In this document: positions 16,386-24,648 of the stretch, piece after piece | How the letters are laid out: each line of letters opens with the position of its first letter | Numbering within the stretch: the stretch's first letter is position 1 | NCBI GenBank assembly: GCA_045546975.1 | Contig: JAZQDV010000010.1 | Span: 124,001 to 188,000 of the forward strand | Direction of reading: 5' to 3' | Source: SIG480 sp045546975 | GTDB taxonomy: Bacteria > Bacillota > Clostridia > Oscillospirales > JAAYXM01 | Length of the DNA stretch: 64,000 nt | The notes under the pieces: model-generated | Seen by the model: the letters and a program-made list of their open reading frames with translations, nothing else | What the model was told of the DNA's origin: nothing | The model's database searches: none | Position numbers and translations under genes: made by a program

Positions 16386-17087
16386 ATGCTTGAACGACTT
16401 CAAAAAATCATAGCCTCTTGCGGCGAATGTTCACGGCGCAATGCGGAAAAGCTCATAGCGGAAGGTCGCGTGCGCGTAAACGGTCGTGTTGCAGGCCTTG
16501 GCGATAAGGCGGACGCGGAAAAGGACACGATCGAGGTAAACGGCCGAGTAATATCGGGTGGTGAGCGTTATTACATAATGCTCAACAAACCGCGAGGTTA
16601 TATCACGTCGCTCGATGATGAAAAGGACCGTAAAACGGTGGACGAGCTTGTTGATGTCGGAACACGTGTCCACCCGGTAGGCAGGCTTGACTATAACTCG
16701 GAGGGACTTTTGCTTATGACAAACGACGGTGAGCTGACATATCGTCTCACTCACCCGTCGCACGAGATTCCCAAAGGCTATATAGTAACGGTCAAGGGAA
16801 ACCTCGAGGAAGGGCTGACAACGCTCAAATCATCTATTGAGATAGACGGTCGCCTCACGCGTCCTGCGGATGTAAACGTCATCCGTGAACGAACGGACGG
16901 AGGACTTTTGCACATAATTCTCCGCGAGGGACGAAATCGCCAGATACGTCGTATGTGCGAGGCAGCAAACCTCAAGGTACTTCGATTAAAGCGTGTTTCT
17001 CTCGGTGACCTTGTTCTTGACAGGCTCCCGATCGGAAGATGGCGCCACTTAACCGAGCGCGAAGTGAAATACTTAAAATCATTATAA
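16386..17087 (+). CDS. rluB: Ribosomal large-subunit pseudouridine synthase, RluB/RsuA family
   Basis: 233 residues. N-terminal S4 RNA-binding domain (M-L-E-R-L-Q-K-I-I-A with C-S-R-R-N-A-E-K-L-I) and the RsuA-type catalytic domain: L-N-K-P-R-G-Y-I-T-S, then V-G-R-L-D-Y-N-S-E-G-L-L-L with the catalytic Asp (about residue 102), and R-E-G-R-N-R-Q-I-R-R-M. Matches the RluB group by size and motifs. Last gene of the cluster; a strong terminator follows. Confidence 0.93.
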   Translation: MLERLQKIIASCGECSRRNAEKLIAEGRVRVNGRVAGLGDKADAEKDTIEVNGRVISGGERYYIMLNKPRGYITSLDDEKDRKTVDELVDVGTRVHPVGRLDYNSEGLLLMTNDGELTYRLTHPSHEIPKGYIVTVKGNLEEGLTTLKSSIEIDGRLTRPADVNVIRERTDGGLLHIILREGRNRQIRRMCEAANLKVLRLKRVSLGDLVLDRLPIGRWRHLTEREVKYLKSL

Positions 17088-17128
17088 AAAATAGCGTTCT
17101 CTTATAAAAAAGAGAACGCTATTTTTTT
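17086..17128. terminator. Bidirectional terminator between rluB and the AI-2E permease
   Basis: Long stem AAAATAGCGTTCTCTT / AAGAGAACGCTATTTT flanked by A and T runs; serves both convergent genes. Confidence 0.92.
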
Positions 17129-17134
17129 ACATAT

Positions 17135-18286
17135 TTATATATCAGAAAGTTTCTTTTTCTCAAGCCTTCTGTCGATAAACCTTTTTGCAAAGGCGTATAG
17201 TACCGAGAAGGTAGGAACTGCGAGGATAACACCGAGCACTCCGAAGAGACCGCCTCCGACGAGTATCGAGAAAATAACCCAGAAAGAAGAAAGCCCTGTG
17301 GTTTTGCCAACGATTTTAGGAACGAGTAAATTTCCGTCAAGCTGTTGAAGAACGATAATCATAATAATGAAGAGTATAACCTTTGACGGCTGTACCATAA
17401 GTAAGATAAACGCGCTGGGCACAGCTCCTATAAACGGGCCGACGAACGGAATGAAGTTTGTGATAAGTATTATCATGCTGATAAGAAGTGCATACTCCAT
17501 ACCTAAAACCGACATAAGGACAAAGCAGAGCGCGCCGAGTATAGCGCAGTCGAGAATCTGTCCTGAGAGGTACTTTGCAAAAGTTTCGTGTAAAAACGAG
17601 AAGGTGGAGAGCATTTCAGAGACAAATTTATCAGGGAATAGCGCAAACAAACATTTCTTGATCTGTGCCGCAAACTTTTCCTTGCCGCTGAGCATATATA
17701 TCGAGATAATAAGCCCGATGAAGAAGTTATAAATGCCGGAACCGATAGAGACGGAAAAATCCACGAGCTTCGGAAGTCCCGTCGCAATGTATTGCGTGAG
17801 CTTCTTGAAAAACTCACTTGATGAGCCGAGAATATCCGTCAGTATATTCGCGTCAAGGTTATAGTGTGCGGAGAGTTTGTTGAGTGCAGCGGTTATGGAT
17901 TTTATATACCCGTCTGCGTTCTGTGCGAGGGTAGAGAGACTTTCAATAAGCTGCGGGATAATCGAGTAGATAATAAGTGCAAAAAGGGAAAGCACGAGTA
18001 GTATTGAAACCGCAATAGAAATCCCGCGGTTTATTCCGTGCTGCTTCTTGCACTTTTTGAGAAAGTGCGCATCGAGAAATCCGTTAAGCGCATTGACGGG
18101 TCGAGCGAGCAGATAAGCAATTGCAAACCCGATAAAAAACGGAGAGAGAATATTAAAAAACTTTTTTATTGCGCCAAAGATTCCGCTGAGATTCTGAATA
18201 AGAAAGAAGAACAGAACAGCGATAATAAGCGTGAGAGAATATGTGATGACCTTTGAAGTGTCATTTTCCGTCCACTTGAATTTCAT
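17135..18286 (-). CDS. AI-2E family transporter
   Basis: 383 residues. Start chosen at 18286 after GGGAGGTGCACT; the longer open frame upstream is not protein-like. Seven to eight transmembrane helices with the family layout: an N-terminal pair, a long central amphipathic segment (about 115-200), then G-Q-I-L-D-C-A-I-L-G, I-P-F-V-G-P-F-I-G-A-V-P (about 280-292) and the C-terminal D-G-N-L-L-V-P-K-I-V-G motif. The family exports diverse small molecules; substrate here unknown. A paralog of YtvI type is at 39.4 kb. Confidence 0.92.
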   Translation of the reverse strand: MKFKWTENDTSKVITYSLTLIIAVLFFFLIQNLSGIFGAIKKFFNILSPFFIGFAIAYLLARPVNALNGFLDAHFLKKCKKQHGINRGISIAVSILLVLSLFALIIYSIIPQLIESLSTLAQNADGYIKSITAALNKLSAHYNLDANILTDILGSSSEFFKKLTQYIATGLPKLVDFSVSIGSGIYNFFIGLIISIYMLSGKEKFAAQIKKCLFALFPDKFVSEMLSTFSFLHETFAKYLSGQILDCAILGALCFVLMSVLGMEYALLISMIILITNFIPFVGPFIGAVPSAFILLMVQPSKVILFIIMIIVLQQLDGNLLVPKIVGKTTGLSSFWVIFSILVGGGLFGVLGVILAVPTFSVLYAFAKRFIDRRLEKKKLSDI

Positions 18287-18430
18287 AGTGCACCTCCCGT
18301 AAAAGAATACAAAAGTAATTATATTCCTTTTACCTGCCGAATGCAAGAGAGAAAGTAACATATTAAAATAATACCACATAGAATAAAGCGGACAAGAGTC
18401 TTGTCCGAATAACAGAAAAGGAGAATGAAA

Positions 18431-18604
18431 ATGAACTGCTTCCTCTCGAATCTCTTTTGCTGCGGGCAGAGGAGAAGATACAACTGCCGAGATAACGTAA
18501 GAACAAGGATAGTTGATGCCGGTGGCAGAAGCTCGTGCGCTTGCGAATGTGGGTGCGGATGCGAGTGCTGTCCGTGTGAGCATCACCACCGCCGCTGCTA
18601 CTAA
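18431..18604 (+). CDS. Cysteine- and histidine-rich 57-residue protein
   Basis: Start has an excellent ribosome site (AAAGGAGAATGAAA). The product has about 13 Cys in 57 residues, concentrated in C-A-C-E-C-G-C-G-C-E-C-C-P-C followed by E-H-H-H-R-R-C-Y at the C-terminus, plus an N-terminal block N-L-F-C-C-G-Q-R-R-R. No signal peptide. The pattern suits a small metal-binding (metallothionein-like) or disulfide-rich spore-layer protein; I do not recognise a family. An inverted repeat follows 14 bp after the stop. It is isolated, divergent from the permease. Confidence 0.6.
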   Translation: MNCFLSNLFCCGQRRRYNCRDNVRTRIVDAGGRSSCACECGCGCECCPCEHHHRRCY

Positions 18605-18617
18605 AAAGTTTTCTCCG

Positions 18618-18645
18618 TGCCGAGTGTCCTTTTGGACACTCGGCA
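18618..18645 (+). terminator. Hairpin after the Cys-rich gene
   Basis: Perfect stem TGCCGAGTGTCC / GGACACTCGGCA with a TTTT loop. No T run follows on the plus strand, so termination is plausible but not certain. Confidence 0.5.
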
Positions 18646-18669
18646 TCGTCATAAATTCCACCCCCACAA

Positions 18670-18738
18670 AAGCCTTCTCCTTGAGGAGAAGGTGGGTTTT
18701 GCGAAGCAAAACTCGGATGAGGTGGAGATAGTAAGGTG
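18670..18738 (+). repeat. Dispersed repeat copy R1 (direct)
   Basis: Begins AAAAGCCTTCTCCTTGAGG, contains the hairpin CCTTCTCCTTGAGGAGAAGG, a second hairpin GTTTTGCGAAGCAAAAC, and ends CTCGGATGAGGTG. Nearly identical sequence recurs at 24555 and 25081 and, with a different second hairpin, at 20924. No gene in 18605-18809. Confidence 0.9.
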
Positions 18739-18809
18739 TGACGGATAATGTGCAAGTCTTGCAAAATACTACCTATATATGGTAGAATATAAAAATGTAG
18801 GTGATATCA

Positions 18810-19856
18810 ATGATAAAGCGCGTAACTGATGCCGACCGCGGCAGATACGATGAATTTATAAAATCACATAAAAACGGCCACTTCATGCAGTCGCTTTCGT
18901 GGGCGGAGTTCAAGTCACCGCAAAAAAGCTTTGCACTTCTTTGCGAGGATGAGACATGTAACGTCACGGGCGCAATGCTCTTATTTCTCCAGAAAGAGAG
19001 GCGCACGGGCAAGACCTTTCTCTACTCTCCCCGTGGTCCCGTCTGTGATAGGGATGAGAGCAGGACACTTTCAGAGCTCCTCTCGGGTGCGCGCGCACTT
19101 GCAGAGGAAATCGGCGCATATAAGCTGACTCTCGACCCCGACATTACCGAAAAAGACGAGGTATGGCTCTCTGCTTTCCGTAATCTCGGTGCAAGAGTGG
19201 GTGAGAATGCGCGCGATAACGGTATACTTCAGCCGTTTGCCGTGTACCGCATTGATGTTGACAAAACCGACGACGAGCTTATGGCGTCCTACCATTCCAA
19301 GGCACGTTACAGTGTCCGCACATCAATAAAGAGCGGCGCAACGTGTAGGATAGGTGAGCGCGACGATATCCCGACCTTTGTCCGCTTGCTTGAAAATACC
19401 GCGGAAAAGGACGGCTTTGTCGCAAGAAACGAAAAGTATTTTTATGATATGTACGATGCCCTCGGTGAGGACTCGGTCAAGATATTCATAGTGGAGTATG
19501 AGGGTGAGGCAATAGCAGGCTCGGTGCTCCTTCGCTATGGCAAAAAGACATGGCACATGTATGCGGGCAGCAGCTCTGAGCATAAAGACGTTCTTCCGAG
19601 CTTTCTTATGCAATGGGAGATGCAACGCTTCTCGCGTGATGTCGGCGCACCGCTCTATGATATGCGCGGTATCGCAGGTGCTGCGGATAAGCTAAAACCG
19701 ATAGAGGGCCTTGTCCGATTCAAAAAGCGTTTTGGCGGCGAGCTTATAAGCTTCGTCGGAAGGATAGATGTTGTATACGACAGTCGCACAGACCGCCTTT
19801 GCCGTTTTGTAAAGTGGCTCGAGTTTACAGCGCGTAAAATACTTGGAAGGGGATAA
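18810..19856 (+). CDS. FemAB-family lipid II aminoacyltransferase-like protein (1)
   Basis: 348 residues. Start at the ATG 18810 with AGGTGAT upstream. Two GNAT-like halves typical of FemABX/MurMN: H-F-M-Q-S-L-S-W-A-E-F-K (about 25-36), S-P-R-G-P-V-C-D near 75, then the second half with K-A-R-Y-S-V-R-T-S-I-K-S-G (about 165) and Y-D-M-R-G-I-A-G (about 280). These use aminoacyl-tRNA to add residues to the lipid II peptide bridge. The coiled-coil arm seen in some FemA is absent. Followed 3 bp later by a paralog. Confidence 0.9.
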   Translation: MIKRVTDADRGRYDEFIKSHKNGHFMQSLSWAEFKSPQKSFALLCEDETCNVTGAMLLFLQKERRTGKTFLYSPRGPVCDRDESRTLSELLSGARALAEEIGAYKLTLDPDITEKDEVWLSAFRNLGARVGENARDNGILQPFAVYRIDVDKTDDELMASYHSKARYSVRTSIKSGATCRIGERDDIPTFVRLLENTAEKDGFVARNEKYFYDMYDALGEDSVKIFIVEYEGEAIAGSVLLRYGKKTWHMYAGSSSEHKDVLPSFLMQWEMQRFSRDVGAPLYDMRGIAGAADKLKPIEGLVRFKKRFGGELISFVGRIDVVYDSRTDRLCRFVKWLEFTARKILGRG

Positions 19857-19859
19857 GTA

Positions 19860-20921
19860 ATGATACAGTATGTTACCGATGCCGAAAGCGCAAAGAAATA
19901 CGAAACCTTCGTAGCTTCACATCCGCGCGGGCATTTTGTCAAGTCGCTCAAATGGGCGGCGTTCAAAAAACCGTATAAGTGCGATGCGTTTATGTCAGTT
20001 GATGAAGATGGCAACGTTCTTGGCAGTATGCTCATTATGACAAGCCGCGTGCCGAAGACTAAGTACACGCACATGTACTGCCCCCGCGGTCCCGTAACGA
20101 CCGACGGCGATACGGCAACGCTTTTAGAGCTCCTTGCCGAGAGCAGAAAGCTCGGTGAAAAGTATAACGCCTATGAGCTCTCGATCGACCCCGACATATT
20201 AGAAGATGACCCGTACCTTTCAGAGCTTACCTCAGCAGGCTTTGCGGTAAATAATACAAAGCACCGCCCTGAATATCTCCAGGCGCGCTATGTTTTCCGC
20301 CTCCCGATAAACGGCAGGGATGAGGAGGAGGTATTTAACTCCTTCCACTCCAAAACACGCTATAATGTTCGCCTTTCTGTAAAGAAGGGAGTAACGAGCC
20401 GTATCGGAACAAAAGAAGATTTACCTGCGTTTGTTGAAATAATGAAGGAAACCGCCGTGCGCGACGGCTTTATGGCACGAAGCCTCAAGTACTTTGAGGA
20501 TATGTATGATGCTCTTGCTCCCGATAACCTCCGCCTCTATCTTATGGAATATGAAGGTCAGGTAATCTCGGGCGCGGTCGCGATTCTCTACGGCGATAAG
20601 GTGTGGTATCTCTACGGCGCAAGCAGTAACCGCGAGCGCAACCGTATGCCAAACTATATGATGCAGTGGGAAATGATAAAGTGGACCATTGAAAATAAGT
20701 GCAATATCTATGACTTCCGCGGTATCACGGGCGATATGGAAAAAACACAGCTCGACGGCCTTATAAGATTCAAGGCAGGCTTCGCAGGTGAGCGGTGCGA
20801 CTTTGTCGGCAAGCTCGATATGATATTCAAGCCCCGCGCTGCAAAGATAATCGAGAGCGTGCAGTCAAACTACCGCGCCCTCGTCCGCAAAATCGGAGTA
20901 TTTAAGTCAAGGCTTAAATAA
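19860..20921 (+). CDS. FemAB-family lipid II aminoacyltransferase-like protein (2)
   Basis: 353 residues, clearly a paralog of the preceding gene with the same motifs in the same order: H-F-V-K-S-L-K-W-A-A-F-K, C-P-R-G-P-V-T-T, K-T-R-Y-N-V-R-L-S-V-K-K-G, Y-D-F-R-G-I-T-G. The tandem arrangement suggests the two add successive residues to a peptidoglycan interpeptide bridge, as MurM/MurN or FemA/FemB do; which amino acids is unknown. Ends directly at a dispersed repeat. Confidence 0.9.
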   Translation: MIQYVTDAESAKKYETFVASHPRGHFVKSLKWAAFKKPYKCDAFMSVDEDGNVLGSMLIMTSRVPKTKYTHMYCPRGPVTTDGDTATLLELLAESRKLGEKYNAYELSIDPDILEDDPYLSELTSAGFAVNNTKHRPEYLQARYVFRLPINGRDEEEVFNSFHSKTRYNVRLSVKKGVTSRIGTKEDLPAFVEIMKETAVRDGFMARSLKYFEDMYDALAPDNLRLYLMEYEGQVISGAVAILYGDKVWYLYGASSNRERNRMPNYMMQWEMIKWTIENKCNIYDFRGITGDMEKTQLDGLIRFKAGFAGERCDFVGKLDMIFKPRAAKIIESVQSNYRALVRKIGVFKSRLK

Positions 20922-20923
20922 AA

Positions 20924-20991
20924 AAGCCTTCTCCTTGAGGAGAAGGTGTCACGAAGTGACGGATGAGGTGTAAGATGCTGAGGTGTAACGG
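20924..20991 (+). repeat. Dispersed repeat copy R2 (direct)
   Basis: AAAAGCCTTCTCCTTGAGG then GAGAAGGTGTCACGAAGTGACGGATGAGGTG; here the second hairpin is GTCACGAAGTGAC instead of the GTTTTGCGAAGCAAAAC form. Its last bases touch the start codon of the DUF559 gene. Confidence 0.9.
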
Positions 20992-21408
20992 ATGAACAAA
21001 ACAAATAACTCGGACCTGACCGGTAATTCGAGAAACCTACGAAAAAATATGACAAAGGAAGAACGCCACCTCTGGTATGATTTCTTGAAAGGTATACCTG
21101 CCACTGTACACAGACAAAAGGTGATAGGGAAGTATATAGTTGATTTTTATATAGCGTCATCCAAGATTGTTATTGAACTTGACGGTTCGCAACATTATGA
21201 AGAAAATGGAATCGAACGAGACTCGAAACGAGATGCGTGGTTAGGCAGTTTGGGAATTAAGGTGTTAAGATATTCAAATTCAGACATAAACCAAAGGTTT
21301 GAAAGTGTTTGTCAGGATATACTTAATAATATTAACACCTCATCAGTCTCGCTTTGCTCGACAGCTTCCCCTCAAGGGGAAGCCTCTTACCAAAAGCCTT
21401 CTCCTTGA
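20992..21408 (+). CDS. DUF559 (Vsr-like endonuclease fold) protein, copy 1
   Basis: 138 residues. The core (1-115) has L-R-K-N-M-T-K-E-E-R-H-L-W, then K-Y-I-V-D-F-Y-I and V-I-E-L-D-G-S-Q-H (about 59-67), and L-G-I-K-V-L-R-Y-S-N. The D...E-x-D-G-S-x-H arrangement is that of DUF559 proteins, a PD-(D/E)XK-like group related to Vsr nucleases. The last ~23 residues are read-through into a repeat, so the native end may be shorter. Start codon is fused to repeat R2. About three quarters identical to the copy at 24649. Function in vivo unknown. Confidence 0.85.
   Translation: MNKTNNSDLTGNSRNLRKNMTKEERHLWYDFLKGIPATVHRQKVIGKYIVDFYIASSKIVIELDGSQHYEENGIERDSKRDAWLGSLGIKVLRYSNSDINQRFESVCQDILNNINTSSVSLCSTASPQGEASYQKPSP
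21338..21386 (-). repeat. Dispersed repeat copy R3a (inverted)
   Basis: On the minus strand reads AGGCTTCCCCTTGAGGGG, AAGCTGTCGAGC, and ends GACTGATGAGGTG. It faces R2 across the DUF559 gene, giving inverted flanks. Its plus-strand sequence supplies the C-terminal codons of the DUF559 frame. Confidence 0.85.
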
Positions 21409-21540
21409 GGTAGTGGAGCGAAGCGGAATGTCGGCTCGGTAGTGAATGACAGTCCGGTGGACTGTCAGAGCCGAGACGTGCCCGAGCCGCAGCGAGACAG
21501 GTGTCACGAAGTGACGGATGAGGTGTAAGATGCTGAGGAG
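21392..21540 (+). repeat. Dispersed repeat copy R3b, split by an ~90 bp insertion
   Basis: Starts like R2 (AAAAGCCTTCTCCTTGAGG), then TAGTGGAGCGAAGC and a segment with the hairpin GACAGTCCGGTGGACTGTC, and only then resumes AGGTGTCACGAAGTGACGGATGAGGTG. The insertion sits at the tip of the first hairpin. A shortened version of the same fusion point (TTGAGGTAGTG) occurs at 27939. Confidence 0.8.
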
Positions 21541-21563
21541 AAAACCTGCGAACAAGGTGAGCT

Positions 21564-21632
21564 TATATCGAATTTTGCAGAGCAAAATATATCGAACGGC
21601 GAAGTATATCGAATTTTGCAAAGCAAAATATA
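21564..21632 (+). repeat. Second small repeat type, two copies
   Basis: TATATCGAATTTTGCAGAGC... at 21564-21591 and again with one change at 21605-21632, each a palindrome of ATTTTGC and GCAAAAT. They lie in the 424 bp gene-free gap before the secreted-protein gene. Confidence 0.8.
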
Positions 21633-21664
21633 GTATATAATATGTAAAACAAAATACAAATCAA

Positions 21665-21692
21665 AAAAACCGCATTGTTATGCGGTTTTTTG
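21665..21692 (+). terminator. Terminator upstream of the secreted-protein gene
   Basis: Stem AAAACCGCAT / ATGCGGTTTT followed by T-rich sequence; isolates the repeat region from the strong promoter after it. Confidence 0.8.
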
Positions 21693-21743
21693 CTTTTTGC
21701 CTCAAAAACGTAAAAAAAATTCCTGAAAAATTAATTTTTTCTG

Positions 21744-21772
21744 TTGACTTTTCCAAACCCGGGTAGTATACT
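21744..21772 (+). promoter_or_regulatory. Near-consensus sigma-A promoter of the secreted protein
   Basis: TTGACT (21744-21749), exactly 17 bases, TATACT (21767-21772). The 5' leader then holds AGGAGG seven to twelve bases before the ATG at 21833. Suggests strong constitutive expression. Confidence 0.85.
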
Positions 21773-21832
21773 TATGTTATAAATCTGTTAAATTTATGTT
21801 ACAGATAACAAATTTTAGGAGGAAAAAGAGAC

Positions 21833-24442
21833 ATGAAAAAACTTTTGGCAATCATTCTCGCAACTGTCATGGTCGCAGCAATGCTTCCTGCAGGTATCGT
21901 ATCTGCTGCTGACACATTGGCAACTTACAACTATGTGTTCTCAGGTGATGCACATGGTGCAACAAAAGCTCTCACTTCAGGTGATGACTACACCCAGGCG
22001 CAGACTTTGACATTGGATGATACCGATACATCCGTATCGTCTGGTCGTTGGGGTCTTGAGGTAGCAGATACCGCAGCTGGAGGTTATACTGATACCCGTT
22101 ATGCAGAGTCAGGTCACAATTCCTATTCCATGACGCTTCGTGGAGTCTGGAGAGACTTTGCGTATATCAGATTTAGCTCGGGTTCTGGCACCAGCTCCAA
22201 CTTCTGGGGTGGTAGTAATGCTATCCCGACAATCGATTATTTGCCGGAAACAAGTTATTATCCGATGGTTATGATTCCGCTTGAGGTTGCAAAGTCGGGT
22301 ACTTTCGTTCCGTCAATTCAGTCATCTCAGCAGGAGACAGGTGTCATTTGGGAGACATACCTCGTTAATATGTCAGATGTAGCTGAAGGCGCAACGGTTC
22401 GCGATGTTTTCAACGCAGCAACAAGTGCGGACCGCCTCGGTATTCTTGATACTTATGCAACAGCCGAAAAGACATTTGCACCGGTTGATCTTAAAAAGGG
22501 CAACTACTATCTCTTGTTCATAGCTAACGGTGCTAATGCTGCTGCTACGGTTTCAAGTGGTTACTACGAGTTCAGACTCTACTCTTTCACCCTTCAGGAG
22601 ATCCTCGGCGCTGAAGTTGTTGGCACAAACACTAAGTTTGACCTTTCAACAGCAGCATATTCTGCTGACACTTTGGCAGGAGCAACAGAAGTAGAGCTTG
22701 TCAAGGAAGCTAACCTCAAGACAGATACAACAAATGATCTTGCAGCAAACTGGAACTTCATTGATACAACAAAATCAGGCAAGTGGGCATTCAAGTACGG
22801 TTACGGCGCTTGGCTCCAGGCTACTGAAAACGGTTCAAATTCCGACACTCCTGCTAAGATCGCAGCAGATGGTTTAACTATCGGTCGGAATATCTTCATA
22901 CAGCGCATGAGAGGCAACGGTATTTATAATGCTAATGGAACATCTAATGCACCGTACTTTACGCTTCAGATAGATGTCCCGTATCCGGGAACATACGATC
23001 TTGAAGTAGCAAACAGTGCTATGGCAGCACCCAGCCTTTTCTATAACGCTTATGTTTTACCTGAAGACGCAAACCAGACTTCTAATGCAAACTTCTACAC
23101 CGCTTATATCAGAGATACCGGACTTACAGACGGAAAGAGAGCTCAGAAGACAACCTATTTTGTAGGTTCAAGAGATCTTGCTACTGCAGGCTCAGGAAAG
23201 ATCGGTTCATTCACTGCTGCAACAGCCGGAACATACTACATCGTATTCGAGTTTGATTGCGATATGAGCGTTTTGAACGCAAACAGCTCTGATAGCTGGA
23301 CAAACGCACAGTCAATAACATTTAACAGCATTAACATTAAGTACACAGCTCGTCCTGCTGGTGCAACCTCTCCTGAGGCAATTGCTAAGGAGCAGCAGCA
23401 GAATGTTGATCCTGAAAACGCAGAGAAGGAAGCTGTTGGCAGCTCAACTGCAAACGTAACAGTTTTCGCAAAGGATATCGACGGTAACGCTATTGATTAC
23501 AACAACGGTATCGTTGAAGAAATCACAGGCATGGCAGTTGGTACAACAAAGCTTCTCACAGCTCCTGAAATTGATGGCTACAGATTTGACTACTGGGCAC
23601 GCGGCATCGGCGAGAACAGCCGTCCGGTATCAACGAACCCCGAATATGTATTCAAGGCAACAAAGGGTGGCTCAAAGTTCTACGCTGTATACAGCGTAGC
23701 GGGCAAGTCTGAAACTTGCTGGGTAGAGTTCTATGATTCAAACCGTGAACTCGTTGAGCGTACAAAGTACGATGCAGGCGACACAGTTACAGTACCTGCA
23801 CTCCCGACATCTTCAGCACGCGGCGAAGCTCTCATCTGGGCAAGCGCAGTTTCTGATTATGAATTTGATTATGAAGGTGGCGCAACATTCACAGCACCGA
23901 ATAGAGCAATCCTCGCATTCGTTGCAGAGTACGACACAGCAGAAGCTTCTCTCAAGGATGTTGAAGTTACAGTAGCAGGCACAACAGGTGCAACAGGCGC
24001 AGGCTCTTACAAGTTCGGTTCTACAGCAACAGTTGTAGCTCCTGCTCGTGAGAACGGAAAGGGCACAAAGGTATTTGCATACTGGACAAAGGGCGGCGAA
24101 ATCGTAAGCTTTGAAAAGAGCTACAGCTTCGTTGCAACAAACGATGTAACAGTAACAGCTGTATACCAGGATTATGCACCTATTGCAACATCAGTCAGAA
24201 AGATTCTTGTTGATTCAGTTGCAGCAGGTTCAAACTCAGAAGTATTTGCAGAGTTCATCGGATGTGACGGCGCTCTCGAGCGTGGCTTCATCTTCGGTGA
24301 GGCAGATGTAACACTTGAGTCTGCACAGTACAAGGCATCAATGAAGAATTCAGCTGCAAAGAGCTTCTCAATGATTAACGACGTTGCTCTTACAGCAAAG
24401 GCTTATGCTATCTTCGCAGACGGCGTAATCTACAGCAAGTAA
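21833..24442 (+). CDS. Large secreted protein with InlB-like repeat modules
   Basis: 869 residues. Signal peptide M-K-K-L-L-A-I-I-L-A... cleaved near V-S-A-A-D (about 25). The body (about 30-510) has two related beta-rich modules (N-Y-V-F-S-G-D-A-H and A-N-W-N-F-I-D-T-T regions). From about 540 come repeats of Listeria-Bacteroides (InlB B-repeat) type: Y-R-F-D-Y-W-A-R and K-F-Y-A-V-Y-S, then Y-D-A-G-D-T-V-T-V-P, then F-A-Y-W-T-K-G-G and V-T-A-V-Y. No LPXTG, SLH or other anchor is seen, so it is secreted or held by another means. Ligand unknown. Strong promoter and terminator make it a single-gene unit. Confidence 0.82.
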   Translation: MKKLLAIILATVMVAAMLPAGIVSAADTLATYNYVFSGDAHGATKALTSGDDYTQAQTLTLDDTDTSVSSGRWGLEVADTAAGGYTDTRYAESGHNSYSMTLRGVWRDFAYIRFSSGSGTSSNFWGGSNAIPTIDYLPETSYYPMVMIPLEVAKSGTFVPSIQSSQQETGVIWETYLVNMSDVAEGATVRDVFNAATSADRLGILDTYATAEKTFAPVDLKKGNYYLLFIANGANAAATVSSGYYEFRLYSFTLQEILGAEVVGTNTKFDLSTAAYSADTLAGATEVELVKEANLKTDTTNDLAANWNFIDTTKSGKWAFKYGYGAWLQATENGSNSDTPAKIAADGLTIGRNIFIQRMRGNGIYNANGTSNAPYFTLQIDVPYPGTYDLEVANSAMAAPSLFYNAYVLPEDANQTSNANFYTAYIRDTGLTDGKRAQKTTYFVGSRDLATAGSGKIGSFTAATAGTYYIVFEFDCDMSVLNANSSDSWTNAQSITFNSINIKYTARPAGATSPEAIAKEQQQNVDPENAEKEAVGSSTANVTVFAKDIDGNAIDYNNGIVEEITGMAVGTTKLLTAPEIDGYRFDYWARGIGENSRPVSTNPEYVFKATKGGSKFYAVYSVAGKSETCWVEFYDSNRELVERTKYDAGDTVTVPALPTSSARGEALIWASAVSDYEFDYEGGATFTAPNRAILAFVAEYDTAEASLKDVEVTVAGTTGATGAGSYKFGSTATVVAPARENGKGTKVFAYWTKGGEIVSFEKSYSFVATNDVTVTAVYQDYAPIATSVRKILVDSVAAGSNSEVFAEFIGCDGALERGFIFGEADVTLESAQYKASMKNSAAKSFSMINDVALTAKAYAIFADGVIYSK

Positions 24443-24465
24443 GAATAAGTTTTTTCATTCCTAGT

Positions 24466-24495
24466 TAGGGAGAAAGGCGAAAGCCTTTCTCCCTA
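24466..24495 (+). terminator. Terminator of the secreted-protein gene
   Basis: Thirteen-base perfect stem TAGGGAGAAAGGC / GCCTTTCTCCCTA with a GAAA tetraloop. Confidence 0.85.
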
Positions 24496-24554
24496 TTGCT
24501 TTATATGCAAATAAAAAAGCCTCACATTGAGGCAGTGAAACAAAGCGCTATAAC

Positions 24555-24613
24555 AAAAAGCCTTCTCCTTGAGGAGAAGGTGGGTTTTGCGAAGCAAAAC
24601 TCGGATGAGGTGT
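24555..24613 (+). repeat. Dispersed repeat copy R5 (direct)
   Basis: AAAAAGCCTTCTCCTTGAGG, GAAGGTGGGTTTTGCGAAGC, AAAACTCGGATGAGGTG; the same form as R1. Lies just beyond the 3' end of the second DUF559 gene. A related short piece, AGCCTCACATTGAGG, precedes it at about 24518 and again at 27911. Confidence 0.9.
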
Positions 24614-24648
24614 GAATAGTGATGTGGAAGTGATGAGGAGTGTAAAGA

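Noticed and set aside
18287..18709. N-terminal extension of the AI-2E permease
   Set aside because: Crosses the Cys-rich gene on the other strand and repeat DNA; a good ribosome site exists at the internal ATG 18286.
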